This document shows positions 6,070 through 13,086 of a DNA stretch of 29,327 nt, piece after piece (positions within the stretch are counted from its first letter, which is position 1; each line of letters begins with the position of its first letter). The translations under genes and the position numbers were made by a program. Below the pieces are notes generated by a model that worked only from the letters and a program-made list of their open reading frames with translations, was not told the origin of the DNA and ran no database searches. The stretch comes from STF1-138 sp035356975 (GTDB lineage Bacteria > Patescibacteriota > Patescibacteriia > UBA1558 > S5-K13), in assembly GCA_035356975.1 (NCBI GenBank), contig DAORGW010000010.1, positions 1 to 29,327 on the forward strand, written 5' to 3'.

Positions 6070-7755
6070 ATGACAAAAAAGAAAAAAATACTACTTATAA
6101 TTATTAGTGTAATTATACTTATAATAGTATCTAGTTTATTTTTTAAAAAACCAGATACTACATACACCACGGATACAGTAAAAAAACAAGATCTTAAGCA
6201 AACTGTAAGTGAAACTGGAACAATAAAATCAGCCGATGAAATAGAATTAAATTTTCAAAATGTAGGAAAGATAACAAAAATTCTTGTAAAAGTTAATGAT
6301 AAGGTGAAGGAAAATCAAATTCTAGCGGAATTAGATCACAGAAGTCTTGACATAAGTGCAAAAAATGCAATTGCAAGTCTAGATATAGCAAAAGCTAATT
6401 TAAATAAATTAGTTTCCGGTGCAACCCAATATGAAATAAATATAAAACAAACTGCTGTTAATAAAGCTAAAATAGAATATGAATCTGCTTTAAATGAATT
6501 AGAAGAAGTAAAGTCAAGTGGAATAAAAACATCTACACAGGCGGAAACAGACGCTCTAATTTCAATCGATACTAATATTTCAAAAGCGCAAACAGCTATT
6601 GATAATATCAATACTATTTTAAATGATAGTGATGCTCAATATTTATTAGGTGTCAAAAATGCATCCATACTTTATCAAACAAAAAATTCTTACAATGATG
6701 CAAAGTTACTAATTTCAGACGCTAAAAATCATATAAATATTGCAAAAAATACTAAAACAAGAAATGATATAAAATCTGCTATAAATAAAACAATAGAAGC
6801 ACTAAATGGAACATTTAATGCTCTAACAAATTCTTATCAAATGCTTGAAGACTCAATTACCTCCTATCAATTTACACAAACGGAACTAGATGCTTATAAA
6901 ACAATAATTACCTCCCAACAAACATCAATATCTACGGCCCTATCCTCTGTCAAAGGCGCATTAAATACTTTAAATAATACAGAATTAAGTAACGATGGAA
7001 TTACTATGTCAGGAAGTCAAGCAATTGTTACAGCTCAATCAAGAGTTGATTCTTATTATCAAGCCTTTCAATTGGCTCAAGCACAACTTGATGAATTAAA
7101 AGCTCCAGCAAGAAGTCAAGATATTACTTTATATCAAGCACAAGTAAGGCAAGCTGAAGCTAATCTAGAATCAATACAAAATCAAATTGAATATAATATA
7201 ATAAGAGCTCCGATTGATGGAACAATAACTAGAATTGAGTACAAAAAGGGAGAACAAGTCGCCTCCACAAAACCAGCAATCAAAATGTTGTCTGAAAGTA
7301 AACTAGAAATAGAGGTTGATATTTCAGAGTCTGACATTACAAAGATTAAATTAAACGATCCAGTTGAAATTACTCTTGACGCACTAGCAGAAGAAGAAAA
7401 ATTATATGGAAAGGTTTATGATATAGATCCAGCTGAAACAATAATTCAAGATGTAATTTATTATAAAGTAAAAATAGACTTTGATATTCCGGAAGAATTA
7501 TTAGAGAATATAAAACCCGGGATGACTGCGAATATAATAATTACAACAAAAAATAAATCTGATATTCTCATAATTCCATCGCGCGCAATAATAGAAAAAA
7601 ATGGAGATGGAAAATTTGTAAGAATTCTTGAAAATAAAAAGGTAAAGGAAATTCCTGTAAAAACAGGAATATACGGTGATGACGGAATGGTTGAAATATT
7701 ATCAGGACTAACAGAGGGACAAGAAATTATAACATCAATAAATACAAAAAAATAA
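6070..7755 (+). CDS. MacA/HlyD-like periplasmic adaptor (membrane-fusion) protein
   Basis: 561 residues with an N-terminal membrane anchor (about 7-26). The first lipoyl half-motif (ETGTIKSADEIELNFQNVGK, then ILVKVNDKVKENQILAELD) is followed by a very long helical hairpin rich in Ala/Gln/Asn (about 85-375). The second lipoyl half is IIRAPIDGTITRIEYKKGEQV, and beta-barrel domains contain DISESDITKIKLNDPVEITLDA and KPGMTANIII. This is the adaptor architecture of MacA. It precedes the ATPase gene and overlaps it by one base (TAATG), so the two are translationally coupled. The helical hairpin is longer than in typical MacA. In a cell thought to lack a classical outer membrane the adaptor may reach an S-layer-like envelope; that is inference. 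Confidence 0.88.
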   Translation: MTKKKKILLIIISVIILIIVSSLFFKKPDTTYTTDTVKKQDLKQTVSETGTIKSADEIELNFQNVGKITKILVKVNDKVKENQILAELDHRSLDISAKNAIASLDIAKANLNKLVSGATQYEINIKQTAVNKAKIEYESALNELEEVKSSGIKTSTQAETDALISIDTNISKAQTAIDNINTILNDSDAQYLLGVKNASILYQTKNSYNDAKLLISDAKNHINIAKNTKTRNDIKSAINKTIEALNGTFNALTNSYQMLEDSITSYQFTQTELDAYKTIITSQQTSISTALSSVKGALNTLNNTELSNDGITMSGSQAIVTAQSRVDSYYQAFQLAQAQLDELKAPARSQDITLYQAQVRQAEANLESIQNQIEYNIIRAPIDGTITRIEYKKGEQVASTKPAIKMLSESKLEIEVDISESDITKIKLNDPVEITLDALAEEEKLYGKVYDIDPAETIIQDVIYYKVKIDFDIPEELLENIKPGMTANIIITTKNKSDILIIPSRAIIEKNGDGKFVRILENKKVKEIPVKTGIYGDDGMVEILSGLTEGQEIITSINTKK

Positions 7756-8468
7756 TGTTAATAAGGCTTCAAAATATAACAAAAGAATACTGTAATGACG
7801 AGGTAGCGACAGAAATACTTCATGGAATATCTTTTGATATAAAAAAGGGTGAATTTGTTTCAATTATGGGTCCATCAGGAAGTGGTAAATCAACACTCAT
7901 GCATATTTTGGGATTATTGGACAGACCATCGACTGGAACATATTTATTTGAAGATCAAGATGTTTCTAAATTAAATGATGATGAGCTTGCAAACTTAAGA
8001 AATAAAAAAATTGGATTTGTTTTTCAAGCATTTCATTTACTTCCAAAAACACAAGTAATAGATAATGTAATACTTCCTCTAATATACTCTGAAGAAAAAA
8101 CAAATCATCAAGAAAAAGCAAAACAAGTACTAGAGAGTGTTGGATTATCACATAGAATACATCACTTTACAAATCAAATTTCTGGCGGAGAAAAACAGAG
8201 AGTTGCCATAGCACGTGCACTCGTAAATAATCCGGATGTAATTTTTGCTGACGAACCAACTGGAAATTTGGATTCAAAATCAGGGAAACAAATAATGGAA
8301 ATTTTACAAGATTTAAATGATAAAGGACACACAATAATCTTGGTCACACACGAAACATATACCGCTGAACACGCTGACAGAATTATAAAAATAGTAGATG
8401 GATTAATAAAAGAAGACTATAGGGTTCAAGAAAGAAGATTTGCTAAAAATGAGAATGGAATAAAATAA
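7755..8468 (+). CDS. MacB/LolD-type ABC transporter ATPase
   Basis: A 237-residue nucleotide-binding subunit with all catalytic motifs: Walker A GPSGSGKST (39-47), Q-loop Gln91, signature ISGGEKQR (142-149), Walker B VIFADEPTGNLD (162-173, catalytic Glu167) and H-loop His199 in LVTHE. The EPTGNLDS sequence and short length are typical of the MacB/LolD/FtsE group, where ATP hydrolysis drives mechanotransmission through an FtsX-like permease. It overlaps the adaptor gene by one base and is followed 1 bp later by the first permease. In E. coli MacB the ATPase and permease are fused; here they are split. Confidence 0.95.
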   Translation: MLIRLQNITKEYCNDEVATEILHGISFDIKKGEFVSIMGPSGSGKSTLMHILGLLDRPSTGTYLFEDQDVSKLNDDELANLRNKKIGFVFQAFHLLPKTQVIDNVILPLIYSEEKTNHQEKAKQVLESVGLSHRIHHFTNQISGGEKQRVAIARALVNNPDVIFADEPTGNLDSKSGKQIMEILQDLNDKGHTIILVTHETYTAEHADRIIKIVDGLIKEDYRVQERRFAKNENGIK

Positions 8469-8469
8469 T

Positions 8470-9723
8470 ATGTTTGATTTTATCAAACAATGCGCAAGAC
8501 TAGCCATAAACTCACTTCTAAGTAATAAAACTAGAAGTTTTTTAACAATGCTCGGAATTATTATAGGGGTTTCTGCTGTTATAATTATTACTTCAATTGG
8601 AAGTGGTGCACAAGACTTAATACTTTCTGAAATTAAAACACTTGGAACTGATACCATAAGTATCATGCCCGGCAAATCAGAAGAGAATGGACCACCCGCA
8701 AGTGTTATGGGAATAATTATCACAACTCTAACATATGAAGATGCAAAATCACTTCTTGAGAAAAAAAATTCTCAGTACATAACAGATGTTTCGGTTTATT
8801 CAAATACAAATACAAATGTAAGCTGGGGAAATAATAATTCTAATTTTGATATAAATGGAACAAATGTTGGTCACATTACAATGAATAATTTTAACATACA
8901 GAGTGGAAGATTTTTTACAATTGACGAAGAAGAAAATTTATCAAAAGTTGCAGTACTTGGAAGTAGCGCCAAAGAAGATTTATTTGGAGACTCAGATGCA
9001 ATTGGTCAAAAAATAAAAATAAAAAAACATGTTTTTGAAGTAATAGGTACTTTAGAAAAAAAAGGAACCGTTGCCTTTCAAAATTATGATGACAAAATTT
9101 TTATTCCAATAAAAACAATGCAAAAATTAATTACTTCTTCAGATGCTGTTGGAATTATAAGAGCAAAAGTTAATAGTGAAGAAAATGTTCCTCTTGCAAT
9201 AAAAGATGCTGAGATAACGCTACGCGAAAGACATGGAATAAGAGACAATTCGGGAGAAGACGATGATTTTACAGTAAGAAGCCCGGCTGAAGCACTTGAA
9301 GCAGTAGAAACAGTAACAAATGCTCTTAAATTTTTCTTGAGCGCAATGGCAGCGATTTCTCTTGTTGTTGGGGGAATTGGAATAATGAATATAATGCTTG
9401 TAAATGTTACCGAGAGAACAAATGAAATAGGATTAAGAAAGGCGCTGGGGGCAAAAAATAATAATGTTTTAGTTCAATTTTTAATAGAATCCACCATAAT
9501 AACTCTTTTTGGTGGAATCATAGGAATAATATTTGGAATTATTATTTCTCTTTTGGTAAGTGTTGTGGCTCAGGCACTTGATTATAATTGGGGATTTCAT
9601 GTTTCTATATTATCAATAATTGCGGGAATATTAGTTTCAAGCTCAATTGGAATCATCTTTGGTTTATACCCAGCAAAAAAAGCTTCAAAACTTGACCCAA
9701 TAGAAGCACTAAGATATGAATAA
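8470..9723 (+). CDS. MacB/FtsX-family ABC permease (first of two)
   Basis: 417 residues. An N-terminal membrane helix follows LLSNKTRSFLTMLGIIIGVSAVIII. A large extracytoplasmic MacB-like domain comes next (about 55-270, with SGRFFTIDEE, VAVLGSSAKEDLFGDSDAIGQ and FEVIGTLEKKG). The FtsX domain has three C-terminal helices (GGIGIMNIMLVNVTERTNEIGLRKALGAK, then IIGIIFGIIISLL and SSSIGIIFGLYPAKKASKLDPIEALRYE). This is the standard layout of the MacB permease. It is paralogous to the next gene throughout, including the ELGLRKA-type coupling region, so the pair probably forms a heterodimer. Part of the marR-controlled operon. Confidence 0.92.
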   Translation: MFDFIKQCARLAINSLLSNKTRSFLTMLGIIIGVSAVIIITSIGSGAQDLILSEIKTLGTDTISIMPGKSEENGPPASVMGIIITTLTYEDAKSLLEKKNSQYITDVSVYSNTNTNVSWGNNNSNFDINGTNVGHITMNNFNIQSGRFFTIDEEENLSKVAVLGSSAKEDLFGDSDAIGQKIKIKKHVFEVIGTLEKKGTVAFQNYDDKIFIPIKTMQKLITSSDAVGIIRAKVNSEENVPLAIKDAEITLRERHGIRDNSGEDDDFTVRSPAEALEAVETVTNALKFFLSAMAAISLVVGGIGIMNIMLVNVTERTNEIGLRKALGAKNNNVLVQFLIESTIITLFGGIIGIIFGIIISLLVSVVAQALDYNWGFHVSILSIIAGILVSSSIGIIFGLYPAKKASKLDPIEALRYE

Positions 9724-9728
9724 TTAAT

Positions 9729-11006
9729 ATGATAGAAATAAAAAATTCAATAAAACTAGCTATTCAATCAATGAAGGCAAATAAGGGAAGAACTCTTCTT
9801 ACTGTTTTAGGTATGGTAATTGGTGTAACAAGTATTGTTGTGGTTTTTTCTGCTGGTGCTGGAATAAAAGGACTAATTCTAAAACAAATAGAATCATTTG
9901 GAACAGATATTATTGAAACTGAAATAAGAGTTCCTGTTGGAAAAAAAGTTGGCGCAGGAGCTAACACTCAATCAGCAATGAGTATGGCCCAAGGAGTTCA
10001 AATTACAACACTAACATTAAAAGATGTTGAAGATATAAAAAAATTACCAAATATAGAAGATGGCTATGGATCGCTAATGGGTCAGGAACTTGCAACATAC
10101 GGAAATAAAAGAAAAAAAGCATCACTGTGGGGAGTTGGTGCATCTTTTATAAATATTGATAAAAGTGAAATAGATCAGGGAAGATTTTTTACGGACTCAG
10201 AAGATGAATCGCTTGCAAGAGTTGTAGTATTAGGATCTGGAATAAAAGAAGATTTATTCGGAGATTCAGACGCCATAGGAAATTATATTAATTTAGGAAA
10301 ATCAAAATACAGAGTAATTGGCACAATAAAAGAAAAAGGAGCTGTTATGGGAATGGATTTTGATAATTATATATATTTACCAGTACAAACCCTACAAAAA
10401 AGAATTCTTGGAATAGATTATTTGATGTATACAATGCATAAATTAAAAAATCCAGAAATTGCAGATGCTACTGCTAAAGAAATGAAAACTATTCTAAGAG
10501 AAAATCATGATATTAAAAATCCAGAAGATATAGCTGGAATAGATGATTTTGCTGTTGTGACAATGGAAGAAATGCTTAAAACAGCAAATGACATAACAAA
10601 ATATATTACAATACTCTTACTTGCAATTGTTATGGTTTCTCTTGTTGTCGCTGGAGTGGGAATTATGAATATAATGTATGTTGTTGTAAGTGAAAGAACC
10701 TTTGAAATAGGCCTTAGAAAAGCCACTGGAGCCAAATATAAAGATATTATGTGGCAATTTCTAATGGAAGCTGTCATAATATCAATTCTGGGGGCAATTT
10801 TAGGTATTATTTTGGGACTATTAATGTCACTGGCAATAACATGGGGAGCTAATGCATATGGGCTTTCCTGGAGCTTTAAAATGCCAATTTACTCATTTAT
10901 AGTATCAATTATATTTGCTCTATCTTGTGGACTTTTATTCGGAGTTTTCCCTGCAAAAAAAGCTGCCGAACTTGACCCAATAACAGCTCTTAGAAATAAA
11001 AATTAA
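9729..11006 (+). CDS. MacB/FtsX-family ABC permease (second of two)
   Basis: 425 residues, a tandem paralogue of the preceding gene. It opens with MKANKGRTLLTVLGMVIGVTSIVVVF, then an extracytoplasmic domain with DQGRFFTDSEDESLARVVVLG, IKEDLFGDSDAIGNYI and YRVIGTIKEKG. The C-terminal FtsX domain has GVGIMNIMYVVVSERTFEIG, LRKATGAKYKDIMWQF and the closing LFGVFPAKKAAELDPITALRNKN. It carries a Met/Gln/Ala-rich insertion near residues 75-95 that the first copy lacks. Last gene of the operon, followed by short GC-rich palindromes and a shared terminator. Confidence 0.92.
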   Translation: MIEIKNSIKLAIQSMKANKGRTLLTVLGMVIGVTSIVVVFSAGAGIKGLILKQIESFGTDIIETEIRVPVGKKVGAGANTQSAMSMAQGVQITTLTLKDVEDIKKLPNIEDGYGSLMGQELATYGNKRKKASLWGVGASFINIDKSEIDQGRFFTDSEDESLARVVVLGSGIKEDLFGDSDAIGNYINLGKSKYRVIGTIKEKGAVMGMDFDNYIYLPVQTLQKRILGIDYLMYTMHKLKNPEIADATAKEMKTILRENHDIKNPEDIAGIDDFAVVTMEEMLKTANDITKYITILLLAIVMVSLVVAGVGIMNIMYVVVSERTFEIGLRKATGAKYKDIMWQFLMEAVIISILGAILGIILGLLMSLAITWGANAYGLSWSFKMPIYSFIVSIIFALSCGLLFGVFPAKKAAELDPITALRNKN

Positions 11007-11012
11007 TCCCAC

Positions 11013-11044
11013 CACCTCGCAGGTGCCCGACCTCGCAGGTTGGT
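11013..11044. repeat. Pair of short GC-rich palindromes (ACCTCGCAGGT)
   Basis: CACCTCGCAGGTG (11013-11025) and ACCTCGCAGGTTGG (11030-11043) are tandem palindromes with a CGC centre, 4 bp apart. They are far richer in GC than their surroundings. A related three-copy cluster with a CGA centre lies at 12990-13035. Confidence 0.75.
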
Positions 11045-11084
11045 AATAAAAAAATAGAAGCATCAATCCTCTATTTTTTATTTT
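11045..11084. terminator. Bidirectional terminator between the permease and carboxypeptidase genes
   Basis: AATAAAAAAATAGA pairs with TCTATTTTTTATT (one-base bulge) around an 11-nt loop. It has T-rich tails on both strands and sits between two convergent genes. Confidence 0.75.
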
Positions 11085-11090
11085 ATAAAA

Positions 11091-11984
11091 CTATTTGTAC
11101 ATTTCATCAACCCATTCACCGATTTTCACAATTGCATCTTCGCTATCAACTCTTTTATCGACTGATAAAACAGCTACGCAAATTTTCTTTTTCAGTGGCG
11201 TAATATATCCTGCTGTAACATGATATCTTGTTTCATTTAGAAATCCGGTCTTTGCTCCAAAATAATTTTGAGAGTTATTTCTTAAATCATGAACTGTGTG
11301 CTTTAAAGTAATTTTTCTCCCATCTCTTGTTGTAATAGTATATTCTGGTTTTCTGGCATATTCAGAAATTGTTTCATCATTAAATGCACGACAAGAAATA
11401 ATAGCCATGTCATGAGCTGTTGTTAAGTTTTTCATTGATAACCCAGATGGGTCATCAATAACTGTTTTTGTAAGATTCCATTCACTGGCTATTTTTCTCA
11501 TATTTTCTAAAAACTGAACTTTTGAAATATCTGTAATTTTTGATAATTTATTTGCACTGTTATTTGCTGAAGCAATTAAAGTACTTGCAAAAATATCTTT
11601 TGTTTTTATTTTTTCAGTGCTTCCTAATTTCAAAGTTACAAAAGAATCCTTGGGTCCAACAAATTGTCTTAGATCTCCTTCGCTATCTTGCCACGCTAAA
11701 TTATGAGTTTTATTCCATAGCGGATAATGCTTTACAAATTCACTTACCGTTAAAAGCTTCATCAAACTTGCGCTCTGAGTTTGTAATTCTTCTCTGTAAT
11801 AATATAATGGTTTCAAAGTTTCAAATTCTATAACCGCAGCTGAAACATAGGGAATATCTTTTCCGGTTTTTTCTTTATACCAAGTTGTAAAATCAATATA
11901 ATTATCTTTTTTCTCTAATGCAAAACAATTTGCAGGTATTGCAACTATTATTAAAGTTAAAATGATTAAAAATTTATTTTTCAT
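11091..11984 (-). CDS. D-alanyl-D-alanine carboxypeptidase (peptidase S11 family)
   Basis: A 297-residue exported serine peptidase that would trim the terminal D-Ala from peptidoglycan stem peptides. The signal peptide covers about residues 1-22 (MKNKFLIILTLIIVAIPANCFA). All three penicillin-binding motifs are present: S73-L-M-K76 (nucleophile and base), S139-A-N141 and K245-T-G247. The flanking residues (ASANNSANKL, KTGFLNETRYHVTAGY) fit S11/DacA rather than class A beta-lactamase, because no ExxxN element is seen. No C-terminal PBP5 beta domain or amphipathic anchor is present, so it may be released or held by an uncleaved signal. The predicted start of transcription falls on or next to the ATG, so the mRNA may be leaderless. 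Confidence 0.9.
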   Translation of the reverse strand: MKNKFLIILTLIIVAIPANCFALEKKDNYIDFTTWYKEKTGKDIPYVSAAVIEFETLKPLYYYREELQTQSASLMKLLTVSEFVKHYPLWNKTHNLAWQDSEGDLRQFVGPKDSFVTLKLGSTEKIKTKDIFASTLIASANNSANKLSKITDISKVQFLENMRKIASEWNLTKTVIDDPSGLSMKNLTTAHDMAIISCRAFNDETISEYARKPEYTITTRDGRKITLKHTVHDLRNNSQNYFGAKTGFLNETRYHVTAGYITPLKKKICVAVLSVDKRVDSEDAIVKIGEWVDEMYK

Positions 11985-11990
11985 GAAACA

Positions 11991-11999
11991 ATTATATCA
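11991..11999 (-). promoter_or_regulatory. Extended -10 promoter giving a probable leaderless carboxypeptidase mRNA
   Basis: TGATATAAT on the minus strand; its TATAAT ends 7 bp before the ATG at 11984. The usual -10 to +1 distance puts the start site at the A of the ATG. A weak -35-like TTGTAG lies at 12013-12018 with a 16-bp spacer. Confidence 0.6.
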
Positions 12000-12022
12000 C
12001 AAAAAAATTTCTCTACAAATTA

Positions 12023-12306
12023 TTATAAATCCTCACATCCAGAACCATTCCAACATTTATTCTCCCCACAATAACAACCCCATGGGGCATCCGCTGTACA
12101 ATAAATTCCTTTTGAATTTCTTTTGTATTCACAATCATCCATGCAGCCACTGCTAAATCCCTTATATTTGGCTCCGGCTGATTCACATTTAATCTGTTGT
12201 GGGGATTTTAAATCCCCTCAATATCTTTAATCTTTGTATTATTCTCATCGAAAGCACAACCACCTGAAATAAATATCAAACCAATAAATAAAATTCGTTT
12301 TTTGTA
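12023..12306 (-). pseudogene. Frameshifted small Cys-rich lipoprotein, paralogue of the next gene upstream
   Basis: Read on the minus strand, 12306-12208 encodes a lipoprotein-like signal ending in a lipobox (KRILFIGLIFISGGCAFDE), then stops at TAA 12208-12210. In a different frame, 12217-12023 encodes KCESAGAKYKGFSSGC, then DDCEYKRN and GCYCGENKCWNGSGCEDL followed by a stop. That second part matches the C-terminus of the intact protein at 12344-12913 (CESKGAQYKEF...GCYCGEGKCWNGFECE). No ATG starts the first part. The junction coincides with a 17-bp palindrome. Either this is a decayed lipoprotein gene or two small fragments were fused. Confidence 0.65.
12201..12217. repeat. Perfect 17-bp palindrome at the frameshift
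   Basis: GGGGATTTTAAATCCCC has 8-bp arms around a central T. It lies exactly where the reading frame of the decayed Cys-rich lipoprotein changes. Confidence 0.6.
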
Positions 12307-12343
12307 AATTTATTATATATTTATCCAGGGAATAATAAGTCGT

Positions 12344-12913
12344 TCAAAAATGGAAATTAACAATTTTTTCACATTCAAAGCCATTCCAACACTTACCCTC
12401 TCCACAATAACAACCATGTGTAGTTTTCGCCCTACAGTTCATTCTTCTTTTTACATATTTACAATAATCCCTACAAGTATCTAAAAACTCTTTATATTGA
12501 GCTCCCTTTGATTCACAATATTCTCTAGTTTCTGATTTTTTATCACAAATATTTTCACCAATACATCCTATAATAAGCGAACATATTTTTGATGTATCCT
12601 CCATATAACCACCACATTCAGCAACTGCTTCTCCGGATTTATTAAACATATAGTTAGGTGCATCTAGCAATGGTAAATCATCGGTTTGTGGTTGAGCAAC
12701 ATAATAATACATTAAACCGCATTTATGAACTTTTGGAATCCCCGATACACCCCATAAAGTTTCTGATATTTTACTAGTACATAACCTATCTTTTACATTT
12801 TTGCTGATATCACCAACATAAACCCCACTGGTTAAATCTGGTGACAATAAAATTGAAAATAAAAAATAAACAATGGATAAAAATAAATAAACAACAAAAA
12901 ACAAAATTTTCAT
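12344..12913 (-). CDS. Exported cysteine-rich protein (14 Cys), function unknown
   Basis: 189 residues with an N-terminal hydrophobic segment (about 1-24: LFFVVYLFLSIVYFLFSILL) that is a signal peptide or anchor. The remainder holds 14 cysteines, an even number that suits disulfides: 45, 65, 100, 111, 117, 123, 133, 147, 151, 160, 168, 170, 175 and 181. The last 50 residues form a compact module (CESKGAQYKEFLDTC, then GCYCGEGKCWNGFECE) that also occurs in the broken gene just downstream. No enzyme motif is recognised. The gene has its own TGATATAAT promoter and an unusual G7 tract as a ribosome-binding site. A DsbA-like protein at 23918-24631 could form its disulfides. It could be an inhibitor, adhesin or toxin-like knot; the sequence does not decide. 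Confidence 0.8.
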   Translation of the reverse strand: MKILFFVVYLFLSIVYFLFSILLSPDLTSGVYVGDISKNVKDRLCTSKISETLWGVSGIPKVHKCGLMYYYVAQPQTDDLPLLDAPNYMFNKSGEAVAECGGYMEDTSKICSLIIGCIGENICDKKSETREYCESKGAQYKEFLDTCRDYCKYVKRRMNCRAKTTHGCYCGEGKCWNGFECEKIVNFHF

Positions 12914-12920
12914 AAATTTA

Positions 12921-12929
12921 CCCCCCCTT
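12921..12929 (-). promoter_or_regulatory. G7 tract as the ribosome-binding site of the Cys-rich gene
   Basis: The minus strand reads AAGGGGGGG, 7 nt before the ATG at 12913. A seven-G run is rare in such AT-rich DNA. It may serve as a Shine-Dalgarno and could vary in length by slippage. Confidence 0.5.
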
Positions 12930-12963
12930 CTCTTCGCTTTAGAGGATTAATTATCTTGTCTTA

Positions 12964-12972
12964 ATTATATCA
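12964..12972 (-). promoter_or_regulatory. Extended -10 promoter of the Cys-rich gene
   Basis: TGATATAAT on the minus strand, about 50 bp upstream of the start codon. It is the same element as at 4216, 6021 and 11991. No good -35 is visible. Confidence 0.55.
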
Positions 12973-12989
12973 ATAATTTTTAAAAAAAG

Positions 12990-13035
12990 CACCTCGAAGG
13001 TGCCCAACCTCGAAGGTTGGCGACCTCGAAGGTTG
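12990..13035. repeat. Three tandem GC-rich palindromes (ACCTCGAAGGT)
   Basis: CACCTCGAAGGTG (12990-13002), CCAACCTCGAAGGTTGG (13004-13020, perfect arms) and ACCTCGAAGGTTG (13023-13035) follow each other with a period of about 16-17 bp. They are related to the CGC-centred pair at 11013-11044. Confidence 0.8.
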
Positions 13036-13042
13036 AATTCTT

Positions 13043-13079
13043 AAACAAAAAGCTCCCTGAAAATTATATTCAGAGAGCT
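13043..13079 (-). terminator. Terminator of the M23 peptidase gene
   Basis: On the minus strand, AGCTC-x-CTGAA type arms (5 bp, one mismatch, 5 bp) pair around a 7-nt loop (13051-13079). TTTTTGTTT follows. It starts 8 bp after the stop codon. Confidence 0.8.
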
Positions 13080-13086
13080 GATTAAT

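Noticed and set aside
9764..10777. Minus-strand open frames inside the permease genes
   Set aside because: They mirror the hydrophobic codons of clear FtsX/MacB genes in the opposite frame and have no start-site or family support.
11091..11984. Class A beta-lactamase as the identity of the SxxK/KTG protein
   Set aside because: The motifs SLMK, SAN and KTGFLNET fit peptidase S11. The ExxxN deacylation element expected of class A enzymes is not seen.
11540..12156. Two plus-strand open frames over the carboxypeptidase gene and the decayed lipoprotein
   Set aside because: They lie opposite a gene with intact catalytic motifs or over a fragment with recognisable homology, have no family pattern, and are low-complexity Leu/Asn/His sequence.
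12990..13035. CRISPR array suggested by three GC-rich palindromic repeats
   Set aside because: The repeats are only about 13-17 bp with 1-3 bp between them. There are no spacers of 25-40 bp and no cas genes.
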